From assembly GCF_017515565.1 (NCBI RefSeq), contig NZ_JAFWFN010000002.1:19588-83587 (forward strand): 64,000 bases of DNA. The letters run 5' to 3'. This DNA comes from Halomonas sp. Its GTDB lineage: Bacteria; Pseudomonadota; Gammaproteobacteria; Pseudomonadales; Halomonadaceae. Made by a program: the position numbers and the translations under genes. Every line of letters begins with the position of its first letter. Positions within the stretch are counted from its first letter, which is position 1. This document shows, piece by piece, positions 19,850 to 31,161 of the stretch. A model generated the notes under the pieces. It was not told where the DNA came from. It did no database searches and was given only the letters and a program-made list of their open reading frames with translations.

Positions 19850-21364
19850 TTAGTTAGCCAGTATCATTGCGTCCAGATCCAGCGACAGCGGGTCGAGCAC
19901 CTCGGGCCAGCTTAGATAAGGGGTGCTACCACTGCCGTTCACTAACACGGTAAAAACGCCCCATCGCCCCTGGGCGGTACGGAAATACCCAGCAATGGCA
20001 CGCACCGCAAAGGGTTGGTTCAGCGTGCCGGTTTTAACCATGACGTTGCTCTGGAAGGTCGGTGAACCTCGGCGTATAAAACGCATTACCCCGTTGGCCG
20101 GGGACTGGAAAGACGCCACAAAGCTTGGGAACAGGGCACTATGGCGAAACATATCCTCCAACATCACGTTCACGCCTTGGGCGGAGGTGCGGTTGTCGGT
20201 GGTTAAACCACTGCCGCTGGAAAACGTCAGTGGGCCGTGTCCTGGCAAGCTCTGGGCGTAAACCTCAATAGCTTGGCCCGCTTGGCGCAGCTGTGCCTGA
20301 GGTGTTTCCACTAAGTTAAGCGCCAGCACATCGGCCATATAGTTATTGGAGTAGTTCATGGTGCGCAGCAGCAGTTCCTGTAGCGGCATGCTGTCCACTG
20401 CCGCTAAACGCTGCGCGCCGGCGGGGCGCGTACTGCTGACCCGCCATGGGTCGCGTACCGTAATCCCCGCCTGGTTTAGCATGCTCAGCAGTACTTGAGC
20501 GGTTTTTTCTGCAGCATCCCCTGCACCACGGTAGACATCCCTGGCAGCAGCATTGGTCGAGATTTGCCCCGTCAGGCGCATCACATCGCCGCGCTCATCG
20601 GTAATACGTTCAGCACTAATTTCGGTGCCGCTATTGGCTGGCCGAGTCACCACTTGATTATCGATCGCAATCAGCGGTTGCGGGCTGTCACACAGCCCCA
20701 CACGGGCGGGCTCTCCTGCGCTATTAGCGGGCGCCACGTTGACACACCAAGTGCCAAAGTTAACCCCCGCAGAGGTAAGCGGGGCACTGTAAGCATTCGC
20801 TACCCGGGTACGCGCGTTACAGCGGTCAGTGGTAAGACACTCCACCGGGCCAAAGCGCCACTGACTAATCACCAGAGCGCCGTCAACTTCGCGCACCCCG
20901 GAAAGCTGAAGGCGCTGCACAAGGCGCCATAAATCTTCTGTGGTCAGGCCCGGGTCACCGCCGCCTTCAAACACAAGGTCGCCGCGCAGCACGCCGCTAT
21001 CAACAGCGCCCACGCTCACCAGCTGGCTGGTAAAGCGGTGCTGAGGGCCATAGCGATTAAGCGCCGCTGCCGCCAGATACGCTTTAGTAACCGACGCGGG
21101 AGAGAGTTGCCGCTCGGGGTTAAGGCTGCCCAACAGGGCATTACTGCCGGCATCCGCATCCAGTAAGCGTGCTTCAGCACTGATCGAAAAGCCTTTGTTT
21201 TGCAGCTGGCCTAGGCGGCTGAAGTCGGCAAAAAGCGCGGTACTAACGCCAAAGGTAGCGGTGGCGACGCTGGCCACAATCATCCCCCGCAGCCAACTCA
21301 CAGGAGAAGTACGCGAGCGTTTAGCTCGGCTATTAACACGGTATTTACCCATACAGTACGTCAC
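19850..21364 (-). CDS. dacB: D-alanyl-D-alanine carboxypeptidase/endopeptidase (PBP4, DacB)
   Basis: 504 aa. A basic N-terminus and one hydrophobic export segment (about 28-47) precede the penicillin-binding domain. Its motifs are SVTK (in LSPASVTKAYLAAAAL), SNN (in YSNNYMAD) and KTG (in NVMVKTGTLNQPF). The long insertion after SxxK is typical of class-C PBP4 (S13 peptidases), which trim and cleave peptidoglycan cross-links. The start is GTG 21364, with GAGG nine bases upstream; an ATG four codons later lacks a ribosome-binding site. Confidence 0.95.
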   Translation of the reverse strand: MTYCMGKYRVNSRAKRSRTSPVSWLRGMIVASVATATFGVSTALFADFSRLGQLQNKGFSISAEARLLDADAGSNALLGSLNPERQLSPASVTKAYLAAAALNRYGPQHRFTSQLVSVGAVDSGVLRGDLVFEGGGDPGLTTEDLWRLVQRLQLSGVREVDGALVISQWRFGPVECLTTDRCNARTRVANAYSAPLTSAGVNFGTWCVNVAPANSAGEPARVGLCDSPQPLIAIDNQVVTRPANSGTEISAERITDERGDVMRLTGQISTNAAARDVYRGAGDAAEKTAQVLLSMLNQAGITVRDPWRVSSTRPAGAQRLAAVDSMPLQELLLRTMNYSNNYMADVLALNLVETPQAQLRQAGQAIEVYAQSLPGHGPLTFSSGSGLTTDNRTSAQGVNVMLEDMFRHSALFPSFVASFQSPANGVMRFIRRGSPTFQSNVMVKTGTLNQPFAVRAIAGYFRTAQGRWGVFTVLVNGSGSTPYLSWPEVLDPLSLDLDAMILAN

Positions 21365-21375
21365 GTTCAGCTACC

Positions 21376-21705
21376 TCAATGCACGTTCATTTTGGAGAAA
21401 ACTTGCAGCGTGACCACACCGGCCACAATCAGACTAATGCCAATGACTGCAGGTAAATCAGGTTTTTCACCGAAGGCCACTATGCCTACCAGGGTAACTA
21501 GCACAATCCCCAGGCCCGCCCAGATGGCGTAGGCAATACCTACCGGCAGTGTTCGTAGTACTAAACTCAGCAGATAAAACGCTACGCCGTAGCCTACCAC
21601 TACTAGCAGGCTAGGGAGGGGGCGTGTAAACCCCATTGAGGCTTTTAGCGCGCTGGTCGCCATCACCTCTGCCATAATCGCCAGCGTTAGAAACACAAAG
21701 GTCAT
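21376..21705 (-). CDS. Small multidrug resistance (SMR) efflux protein, EmrE/QacE-like
   Basis: 109 aa with four helices. The essential membrane glutamate is in IMAEVMATSALKAS (Glu13), as in EmrE Glu14. The AYAIWAGLGIVLV segment carries the conserved Trp of helix 3. SugE-type (guanidinium exporter) members usually read differently around this Trp, so a drug/cation antiporter is favoured. The start overlaps the stop of the methyltransferase gene by 4 bp (ATGA), and dacB follows 11 bp later, so all three are translationally close. Confidence 0.88.
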   Translation of the reverse strand: MTFVFLTLAIMAEVMATSALKASMGFTRPLPSLLVVVGYGVAFYLLSLVLRTLPVGIAYAIWAGLGIVLVTLVGIVAFGEKPDLPAVIGISLIVAGVVTLQVFSKMNVH

Positions 21706-22367
21706 GTTCGCTCCAGTTCAATGCATAAACGCCATAGCGTTTGGCCACTTTGATCGTACTTAGCTTCAAAAGGGGTCAAATAGTCACCGTTGGGGGAAAA
21801 CACACTAACCGCTGCTTGTCGTCCCGTCACTTGAGCCACCGCCAGGGCGAACTCTTCTACATAAAGCGGCCAGTTAGAACGCACTTCCAACGCGCCGCCT
21901 AGCGCCAACAAAGTAGGTAACACGGGGTGCCCGTGCCAGCGCATTTTTAAGTGTGCCGCTTTCGGATAAGGATTGGGATAAAGCAGGTAGTGGCGCTCAG
22001 GCGCCCAGCCTGCCTGCTCGGCCAAGCGCCAAAAGTCGACTAAATCCGCCCGCACCAGCCGCGCATTCGCGGGCAAGTCACCGTGGTCACGCCCTAAGCG
22101 ATCCTCGCTACGGTCAACACCAATAACAGCATGCTGAGGAAAACGTTCAGCCAAACGGCGGGTGGATAACCCAACACCGCAACCTGCATCTAAAATCAGC
22201 GGCGCTTGACGCTGTTGATACCAGGCTTGAACCTCTTCAAACGCTTGCTGGGTATGAGCCGCAATGGGTTTACGCAGCGGGTTCGCCAGCGCTCGGGCCA
22301 CTCGACGTGCCAAATCGTGATGCGGGCCTGGCTGATTGGAAATTACCGGTCGCGAATTATGCTGCAT
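21702..22367 (-). CDS. TrmB-like SAM-dependent methyltransferase
   Basis: 221 aa from ATG 22367, which has an AGGGGG site four to six bases upstream. The Rossmann SAM site is LILDAGCGVGLSTRRLAERF, followed by VIGVDRSEDRL and ARLVRADLVDFWRLA. The YLLYPNPYPKAAHLKMRWHG segment corresponds to the FFPDPWPKxRHxKRR motif of tRNA(guanine-N7)-methyltransferase, but with Tyr-Pro-Asn replacing Phe-Pro-Asp. It is therefore a TrmB-family paralogue and may not be the housekeeping enzyme. First gene of a run with SMR, dacB, dgkA and glnE. Confidence 0.8.
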   Translation of the reverse strand: MQHNSRPVISNQPGPHHDLARRVARALANPLRKPIAAHTQQAFEEVQAWYQQRQAPLILDAGCGVGLSTRRLAERFPQHAVIGVDRSEDRLGRDHGDLPANARLVRADLVDFWRLAEQAGWAPERHYLLYPNPYPKAAHLKMRWHGHPVLPTLLALGGALEVRSNWPLYVEEFALAVAQVTGRQAAVSVFSPNGDYLTPFEAKYDQSGQTLWRLCIELERT

Positions 22368-22547
22368 GCCACCCCCTGCTGGAAAAGGCGTGATTCTAGC
22401 AGTCTCCGGCGCGTGCGGCATGACGCCGTTGCACGCCCGGTGCTATGATCACTCTCGAGTTACTTATTAAGTGTGAATGAACAGCTTTTCGGTTGTGCAT
22501 TTGCCAATAATCGTTACTAACAACCACCGCACCACGAGGAACCCGGC

Positions 22548-24949
<2,402 letters not shown>

Positions 24950-25012
24950 CTATCGACATTGTTGAGTAAAACACTCGGGTATTGGCCTACCCGAGTAGCC
25001 AGCCATTCGTGA

Positions 25013-25270
<258 letters not shown>

Positions 25271-25279
25271 CGCCACCTC

Positions 25280-26581
25280 GTGCGTATTTGGACCCTCGCC
25301 TGGCCAATCATCCTCTCTAATATCACCGTTCCTCTACTGGGGCTGGTAGATACCGCCGTGGTTGGGCACCTGCCCGACTCGCGCTACCTCGCCGGGGTCA
25401 CCCTCGGCGCTACGCTGTTTAGCTTCCTCTATTGGGGCTTTGGCTTTTTACGCATGGGCACAACGGGGCTGGTCGCCCAGGCCATAGGCCGCGAAAACGA
25501 CAGCGATGTGCGCAACCTGCTAGGCCAATCGCTGATCATGGCGGGTGTTATTGGCGCACTGCTCATCGTGCTGGGTTCGCCGCTTATTTCTTTGGGACTT
25601 TGGCTGTTAGACGGCAGCGAAGCAGCAACACCGCTGGCCCGGGAGTATGCTGAAATCCGCCTATGGTCGGCGCCAGCAGTGCTGGCTAACTACGCGATTC
25701 TGGGCTGGTTTTTAGGCCAGCAGAACTCTCGGGTCACGCTGATGATTTTGTTGCTCACCAACAGTGTCAATATCGTGCTCGACCTATGGTTTGTGATCGG
25801 GCTAGGCATGACCAGCAACGGCGTAGCGTTGGCCAGTGTGATTGCTGATTATAGCGCCCTCGCTTTTGGCGGCTTTTTAGTACTGCGCCAGCTGGGGCAT
25901 TTAGAAGGCACCTTTCAGCGCCAGCGGCTGCTCGTGCTATCGGCTTACTCGGCGCTGTTCAACGTCAACGCCAACCTCTTTGTGCGTACCCTAGGTCTTT
26001 TGTTTGCCATGGCTTTTTTTACCGCCCAGGGGGCTCGCCAAGGCGACACGGTGCTCGCCGCCAACGCCGTACTGCTGCAGTTTATTATGCTCACCAGCTA
26101 CGCGCTGGATGGCTTTGCCCACGCAGCAGAGTCCTTGGTGGGCCGCGACTACGGGCGGCGCAACTGGCAGGCGTTTGCCAACACGGTGCGTGCTACCGCC
26201 CGATTCTCTTTCTGGACCGCCGCCGCAGCAACGCTGGCCTTCGCCGTAGGCGGTAACGCCCTTATTGCACTGCTCACAGGGCTCGACGAGGTTCGTGCCA
26301 CTGCGGCTATTTACTTACCCTGGATGGTCGCCATGCCCCTACTGGCCGTATGGAGTTACCTGCTTGACGGGGTATTTATCGGCTCCTCTGCCGTGCGTGA
26401 AATGCGCAACAGCATTTTCATCGGCCTGGCTATTTACCTGCCTACCTGGTGGTTGACCCAGGGCCTAGGCAACCACGGCCTTTGGCTCGCCTTCACCCTC
26501 TTTACCTTGGCGCGCTCTGCCGTGCTTATCGGCTACTATCGTCACTATCGTCAGACCCGCTGGCGCGCGGAATACCCTTAA
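25280..26581 (+). CDS. dinF: MATE-family efflux transporter, DinF-like
   Basis: 433 aa with about 12 helices. The N-terminus reads IWTLAWPIILSNITVPLLGL, then VDTAVVGHLPDSRYLAGV, the classic DinF-subfamily MATE opening. FLYWGFGFLRMGTTGLVAQA follows. Members export cationic drugs and are linked to oxidative and bile-salt stress. The start is GTG 25280, only nine bases after the ferredoxin stop and in the same frame, with no recognisable Shine-Dalgarno. Translation is probably coupled to the ferredoxin gene. Confidence 0.88.
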   Translation: MRIWTLAWPIILSNITVPLLGLVDTAVVGHLPDSRYLAGVTLGATLFSFLYWGFGFLRMGTTGLVAQAIGRENDSDVRNLLGQSLIMAGVIGALLIVLGSPLISLGLWLLDGSEAATPLAREYAEIRLWSAPAVLANYAILGWFLGQQNSRVTLMILLLTNSVNIVLDLWFVIGLGMTSNGVALASVIADYSALAFGGFLVLRQLGHLEGTFQRQRLLVLSAYSALFNVNANLFVRTLGLLFAMAFFTAQGARQGDTVLAANAVLLQFIMLTSYALDGFAHAAESLVGRDYGRRNWQAFANTVRATARFSFWTAAAATLAFAVGGNALIALLTGLDEVRATAAIYLPWMVAMPLLAVWSYLLDGVFIGSSAVREMRNSIFIGLAIYLPTWWLTQGLGNHGLWLAFTLFTLARSAVLIGYYRHYRQTRWRAEYP

Positions 26582-26737
26582 TTAACCGACCGTTGAAGCC
26601 TGCAACGCTCGCTCGGCTCTGACTACGCTAACGTACTTTTAGGCGCCGGTGTATGCTGCCCAACGAGAGATGAAAAATACGGCACGCCCCCGTATATTAG
26701 CGTCGCACTTCCTAATAACGATTATAGCGAGCATCCC

Positions 26738-28048
26738 ATGCTAAAATTCATATCCAAGCCAGCAGTTAAACTGGTCGAGCGCTATTTGCCTGACCCCTAT
26801 ATTTTTGTACTGATATTAACGCTGATCGCAGCGGTTGCAGCCATTGCCGTAGAGCGCCAGACCCCCCTGGCCGTTCTGCGCATGTGGGGCGACGGCTTCT
26901 GGGGCCTACTCACCTTCTCCATGCAGATGCTGCTGGTGTTAGTGACTGGCTTTATGTTGGCCAGCTCCCCCCCTATCAAACGCTTCCTGCAAAAAATTGC
27001 CAGCACCGCAAAAAGCCCTGGCGGCGCCATTATCTTAGTCACCCTGGTATCGCTTGCTGCCAGCTGGATTAACTGGGGTTTTGGGCTAGTGGTCGGCGCC
27101 CTGTTTGCGAAAGAGTTGGCCCGTGTGATTCGCGTCGACTACCGCTTACTGGTCGCCAGTGCGTATTCGGGTTTTGTGGTATGGCACGGGGGTCTAGCAG
27201 GTTCAGTGCCGCTCACTATCGCGACCGAGGGCCACTTCTCCGCTGACCAGATCGGGGTGATCAGCACTAGCTCCACCATTTTTGCCTTTTTTAACTTAGC
27301 CATTGTGCTTTGCTTGTTTATTGCGGTTCCGCTGGTCAACCGCATGATGCTGCCAGATGAAAAAGACAGCGTTTATATCGATGCCAAGCTGCTCGACGAT
27401 GAACCAGAAACGCAAGGCCGTATTACCCGTCCCGCAGAAAAGCTCGAAAACAGCATCCCGCTAGCCCTGTTGGTAGGCGTACCAGGACTGCTGTTCCTGC
27501 TTGACCACTTCTTACTACGTGACGGCGGCTTAAACCTAAACATCGTTAACTTCTTGTTTCTATTCTTAGCAATTGTGCTGCACCGTACGCCGCGAAACCT
27601 GCTTAACAGCTTAAATGAAGCGATTAAAGGCGGGGCGGGTATCGTGATTCAGTTTCCATTCTACGCTGGCATTATGGCGATTATGGTGCAGTCGGGTTTG
27701 GCACAAAGCATGTCAGAGTGGCTGGTCTCTTTTGCTACCGCCACTTCGCTGCCGTTCTGGTCGTTCCTTAGCGCAGGGATTGTTAACCTGTTTGTACCTT
27801 CCGGTGGTGGCCAGTGGGCGGTACAAGCACCCGTTATGCTACCGGCAGCGGAAGCGTTAGGGGCCGATATTTCCCGTATTGCCATGGCCGTTGCCTGGGG
27901 TGATGCCTGGACCAACCTGCTGCAGCCATTCTGGGCACTACCGGTACTGGCAATTGCGGGCTTAAAAGCCAAAGACATTATGGGCTTCTGCCTGATTCAG
28001 CTGTTTATTACCGGCATCATTATTTCCGTTGGCTTAGTCTGGTTCTAG
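26738..28048 (+). CDS. atoE: Short-chain fatty acid transporter, AtoE-like
   Basis: 436 aa with about 12 hydrophobic segments. Family blocks include LVERYLPDPYIFVLILTLIA, SWINWGFGLVVGALFAKELA, WHGGLAGSVPLTIATEGH and IVNLFVPSGGGQWAVQAPVM near the C-terminal third, matching the AtoE/TIGR00366 family. It takes up short-chain fatty acids such as acetoacetate or butyrate. It stands alone here, without ato catabolic genes next to it. A short 24-codon frame overlaps its start. Confidence 0.85.
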   Translation: MLKFISKPAVKLVERYLPDPYIFVLILTLIAAVAAIAVERQTPLAVLRMWGDGFWGLLTFSMQMLLVLVTGFMLASSPPIKRFLQKIASTAKSPGGAIILVTLVSLAASWINWGFGLVVGALFAKELARVIRVDYRLLVASAYSGFVVWHGGLAGSVPLTIATEGHFSADQIGVISTSSTIFAFFNLAIVLCLFIAVPLVNRMMLPDEKDSVYIDAKLLDDEPETQGRITRPAEKLENSIPLALLVGVPGLLFLLDHFLLRDGGLNLNIVNFLFLFLAIVLHRTPRNLLNSLNEAIKGGAGIVIQFPFYAGIMAIMVQSGLAQSMSEWLVSFATATSLPFWSFLSAGIVNLFVPSGGGQWAVQAPVMLPAAEALGADISRIAMAVAWGDAWTNLLQPFWALPVLAIAGLKAKDIMGFCLIQLFITGIIISVGLVWF

Positions 28049-28148
28049 GTTCTTGCTGTCAGCTATTGCGATCAGCTCTAAAGTTTAAGCACGACGTGCT
28101 AACACCTATGGTTAACGCTTAGCCAAAAAAGGCTTGCCCACATCCATC

Positions 28149-28168
28149 GCCCGCCCAACTGGGCGGGC
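28149..28168 (+). other. GC-rich hairpin upstream of the thioesterase gene
   Basis: An 8-bp stem GCCCGCCC / GGGCGGGC with loop AACT lies 24 bases before the thioesterase start codon. There is no immediate U-tract, though GGTTTTTCT follows 13 bases later. It may be a weak terminator of atoE transcripts or a 5'-UTR structure. Confidence 0.5.
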
Positions 28169-28192
28169 ATCTTCAGCCCGTAAGGTTTTTCT

Positions 28193-28717
28193 ATGTCTGA
28201 AACGCCCAACCTTGAACACAGCGCCCTGCCCGGCCAGCATGAACTCTCCATGACCGTACTAATGACACCGGATATGGCTAATTTCAGTGGCAAAGTGCAT
28301 GGCGGTGCTATTCTTAAAAAGCTTGATGAAGTGGCCTACGCCTGCGCCAGCCGCTATTCAGGTCACTATGTGGTCACACTTTCCGTCGACCAAGTACTGT
28401 TTAAACAGCCCATCCATGTGGGCGAACTGGTGACCTTTTTAGCCAGCGTCAACCATGTAGGCCGCTCCTCCATGGAAGTGGGGGTTAAAGTCGTGGCAGA
28501 GGACATTCGCCATAAGCTAATTCGCCACACCAATAGCTGCTATCTCACCATGGTGGCGGTAAATGCCGACGGTAAGCCCGCCAAAGTACCGCCTTTAGCG
28601 CTGGAAACATCACTGCAAAAGCTGCGCTATGACAAAGCAGCCCTGCGCAAAAAGCTGCGCAAACAGGCCGAAAAGGAAGAGCTGTTAACGCAACAGCATC
28701 ATCAGCAAAACCACTAG
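28193..28717 (+). CDS. Hotdog-fold acyl-CoA thioesterase (YciA/ACOT-like)
   Basis: 174 aa. The hotdog core has MANFSGKVHGGAILKKLDEV, with the catalytic Asp in LDEVAY, and then VTLSVDQVLFKQPIHVGELV and HTNSCYLTMVAV. It hydrolyses acyl-CoA to free acid and CoA. The C-terminal 30 residues are Lys/Glu-rich and end in a His/Gln tail (QQHHQQNH). It sits downstream of a short-chain fatty acid carrier, which fits a role in acyl-CoA balance, but the spacing (144 bp) does not prove an operon. Confidence 0.9.
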   Translation: MSETPNLEHSALPGQHELSMTVLMTPDMANFSGKVHGGAILKKLDEVAYACASRYSGHYVVTLSVDQVLFKQPIHVGELVTFLASVNHVGRSSMEVGVKVVAEDIRHKLIRHTNSCYLTMVAVNADGKPAKVPPLALETSLQKLRYDKAALRKKLRKQAEKEELLTQQHHQQNH

Positions 28718-28756
28718 CCTACTTTTACCTCATTAATGCGATGACAAGGAGTCTTC

Positions 28757-29761
28757 ATGCCCGCCAGGGAGCGCTACCCACACCTGCCTAAAGCCGTTGA
28801 GTATGCGCATATCGGCTGGGATTTTTTAATTCTTGCGGCGGTTATTATTAACCTGAGCCTGCTGCTGTTTGATTCACTGTTCCTAATTGACACGATCAAC
28901 CAAGCGGTCGCGTCCATTGCACCCGGTTTTCACGATTTCTACGACACAACGATCCACAGCCGCTTTACGGTTATTGATCTCTATTTTGTAGCTTTTTTTG
29001 TGGCCGACGTACTGCTGGGCTGGGCGGTAGCGATTGCCGAACGACGCTATCACCGCTGGTTTTTCTACCCCTTTGTTCATTGGTACGACGTGCTTGGCTG
29101 TATCCCGCTGAGCGGCTTCCGCTGGCTGCGTGTCCTGCGGGTGGTGTCGCTACTGAATAGATTGCACCGACTGCGGTTAATCGACGTCACTCGCTGGAAG
29201 AGCTATCAGTTTGCCGCCAAATACTACGATATTCTGTTAGAAGAACTCTCCGATCGGATTGCCCTGCGCCTGTTAGGCAATGTGCAACAGCAGATTGTGG
29301 CCAGTGACTCACTCACAGAGCAAGTCATTGACCGGGTTATCATGCCCCGTAAAGACCAGCTCATTCACGAAATTGCCCAACGGCTAGAAGGCACGGTCGG
29401 CCAAGCCTATCAGCAGAATCGCACCGCCATTATGAAGGCCATTGATGACTTGGTAAGCCGCACCCTGCGGGAAAGCCCTGAAATCCAAAAGCTGCACCGT
29501 CTGCCCATGGGGCAAACGGCATCCAGCGCCATGCAGGCATCGCTAAGCGGGGTGGCCCAGCGTCTGGTAGATGAGCTGGCACTGGGCATTCACTCGACAG
29601 AATTCCGCCAGCTCGTTGAAAAGACAGCGGAAAGCGGCTTTGAAAGCTGGCTAACCGTCGATGAAGGCAGCGCCCACGTCACCGAGCAGGTGCTCTACGA
29701 CATTATCGAGATGCTCAAGGAGCAGGTGCGTCGCCAGCGCTGGAAGGGGCGTTATGAGTAA
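28757..29761 (+). CDS. Membrane protein with voltage-sensor-like N-terminus and no pore
   Basis: 334 aa; ATG 28757 has AAGGAG six bases upstream. Hydrophobic helices lie at about 22-44 and 72-93 (with Asp84). A third segment, about 102-117, contains WYDVLGCIP (Asp111). An S4-like helix about 121-143 reads GFRWLRVLRVVSLLNRLHRL, with an Arg roughly every third residue. This is the S1-S4 order of a voltage-sensing domain, but no S5-P-S6 pore follows. Residues 145-334 are soluble and helix-rich. Its function is unknown. Its stop overlaps the lysE-type gene by 8 bp. Confidence 0.7.
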   Translation: MPARERYPHLPKAVEYAHIGWDFLILAAVIINLSLLLFDSLFLIDTINQAVASIAPGFHDFYDTTIHSRFTVIDLYFVAFFVADVLLGWAVAIAERRYHRWFFYPFVHWYDVLGCIPLSGFRWLRVLRVVSLLNRLHRLRLIDVTRWKSYQFAAKYYDILLEELSDRIALRLLGNVQQQIVASDSLTEQVIDRVIMPRKDQLIHEIAQRLEGTVGQAYQQNRTAIMKAIDDLVSRTLRESPEIQKLHRLPMGQTASSAMQASLSGVAQRLVDELALGIHSTEFRQLVEKTAESGFESWLTVDEGSAHVTEQVLYDIIEMLKEQVRRQRWKGRYE

Positions 29762-30362
29762 CGAATGGTTAATTCTTGGCCCTGCTGCGCTTTTTATGAT
29801 GTCGATGACGCTAACCCCTGGGCCTAACAATATTATGCTAACCGCTTCGGGGGCTAACTTTGGCTTTCGGCGCACTATGCCGCATATGTGGGGTATTTTA
29901 GGCGGCTGCTTTTTGTTATTTGCCACCAGTATTGCGCTAGGGCTCGGGGTGGTATTTGAGCGTTTCCCGCTGGTGCAAACCACCTTGCGCTGGGTGGGGA
30001 GCGCCTACTTGCTCTATCTCGCGTGGAAAATAGCCACCGCGCCGCCGCCTAATCTTGAAGGGGATCTGCAGGGCGTACCGTTAACGTTTTGGCAGGCGGC
30101 AATGTTTCAGTTTGCTAACCCAAAGGCCTGGGTAATGGGGCTGGCGCTAATGGCAGGCTTTTTACCCGAAAGCGGCCAGCCGGTTATCAATGCCTTGGTA
30201 CTAGCCGGTTTTGCGGAGATGGTGGCGCTACCCTGTATTGCTCTCTGGGCAGCTTTTGGCACGGCGATTGGTCAGTGGATCAAAAGCGACGGGGCATGGC
30301 GCGCGTTCAATATCGCCATGGGGCTACTCACCGCCGCTTGTGTCGTACTAATTCTGCGTTAA
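29754..30362 (+). CDS. LysE/RhtB-family amino acid exporter
   Basis: 202 aa with about six helices. The family opening MMSMTLTPGPNNIMLTASGA is clear, followed by FANPKAWVMGLALMAGF, which matches the LysE-type FxNPKAW motif. ATG 29754 has AAGGGG five to six bases upstream and lies inside the end of the preceding gene, so translation is coupled. Members export amino acids or related metabolites; the substrate is not predictable. The 3' end meets the convergent I78 lipoprotein gene with a shared stop-codon region. Confidence 0.9.
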   Translation: MSNEWLILGPAALFMMSMTLTPGPNNIMLTASGANFGFRRTMPHMWGILGGCFLLFATSIALGLGVVFERFPLVQTTLRWVGSAYLLYLAWKIATAPPPNLEGDLQGVPLTFWQAAMFQFANPKAWVMGLALMAGFLPESGQPVINALVLAGFAEMVALPCIALWAAFGTAIGQWIKSDGAWRAFNIAMGLLTAACVVLILR

Positions 30363-30721
30363 CCGCAGCGCAGCGCTTCAATGGTATCGTCGCTATCTAA
30401 ATGAATATTCAGGCGATCTTCCCGGTAGTCCATGGTGGCAACGCTGTCGGGGCGCAGCACCCGCACTTGGCGAGCACCGCTCTCGCTTTGTAGCTGAGGG
30501 ACAGTGGCGTCGTTAAATAGCTCGCCTATGGCGTGCTGCACGGCGTCACTATCGCAGCTAGCTCCATTGGTAGTTACTTCACTCTGGCCAACGGTGGGCG
30601 GAGCCGGCGCACGAACAGGCTCAGGCCCGCTGGCACAGGCGGTCAGTAATGAGGCCGCTAGCAGCACGGCAAAGCTGCTTCCAAAACGTCTTTTCGTTGA
30701 GCCGCTAAATACGTTAACCAT
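30359..30721 (-). CDS. Lipoprotein with peptidase inhibitor I78 domain
   Basis: 120 aa. ATG 30721 has AAGGA nine bases upstream. A signal peptide ends at lipobox LLTAC (Cys about 29). The C-terminal 65 residues match the I78 pattern: CDSDAVQHAIGELF, SGARQVRVLRPDSVATMDYR and DRLNIHLDSDDTIEALRCG, with Cys at both ends. I78 proteins inhibit serine proteases. The stop overlaps that of the convergent LysE-type gene by 4 bp. Confidence 0.85.
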   Translation of the reverse strand: MVNVFSGSTKRRFGSSFAVLLAASLLTACASGPEPVRAPAPPTVGQSEVTTNGASCDSDAVQHAIGELFNDATVPQLQSESGARQVRVLRPDSVATMDYREDRLNIHLDSDDTIEALRCG

Positions 30722-30763
30722 ACATTCTCTTCCTTGTTGAACCGTGGTGACCCCACCACAAAA

Positions 30764-30791
30764 CGGGCTAGGCAATAATGCCCAGCCCGCT
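30764..30791 (-). terminator. Terminator of the entericidin-like gene
   Basis: Imperfect stem with outer arms CGGGCT / AGCCCG (30786-30791 with 30764-30769, read on the minus strand), inner GGC/GCC pairs and loop ATTATT. TTTT follows on the minus strand. Confidence 0.6.
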
Positions 30792-30830
30792 TTTATACCC
30801 TTACCCTACCTAATACCGCTATCTAGAGCA

Positions 30831-30962
30831 TTAACTCGCTGCATCCTGAACGGCTCGTCCGCCTTCCTGTACATCCTGTCCTGCGCCTGCCATCGTATTA
30901 CAGCCCGCCAACGCACCTGCGGTGATGAGCAAAATAAAGCTGGTAGCGATGAGTTTTTTCAT
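30831..30962 (-). CDS. Entericidin A/B-family small lipoprotein, 43 aa
   Basis: ATG 30962 with AAGGAG upstream; stop TAA at 30831. The product is MKKLIATSFILLITAGALAG followed by the lipidation Cys21 (AGALAGC), then NTMAGAGQDVQEGGRAVQDA. This Cys-N-T-x-x-G-x-G-x-D-V-x-x-G-G pattern is the entericidin signature. Entericidins are small outer-membrane lipoproteins studied as antidote/toxin pairs under stress. Only one member is present here. It is followed by its own terminator. Confidence 0.88.
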   Translation of the reverse strand: MKKLIATSFILLITAGALAGCNTMAGAGQDVQEGGRAVQDAAS

Positions 30963-31161
30963 GGGTGTTCTCCTTAACAAGTCAGTCAGTTGACCTACCG
31001 TCAACTTAGCGAAGCTCCATAGGCAGCGTTACCGCGTAGGAGTACTCTTAGCGTAACAGCGTTTTGCCTGTTGCGCCTAGTTTGCAGCCCTGTCTTGTCG
31101 CGGCGCCATGCGCAGCTGCTATGATGCTAATCATCACTTGGCTGCCTGGAGCACTTCGCCT

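Noticed and set aside
26670-26744. 24-codon frame whose TAA overlaps the start of the AtoE-like gene
   Set aside because: The start codon directly abuts a weak GAGAG with no usable spacing and the peptide shows no feature; could be a chance frame.
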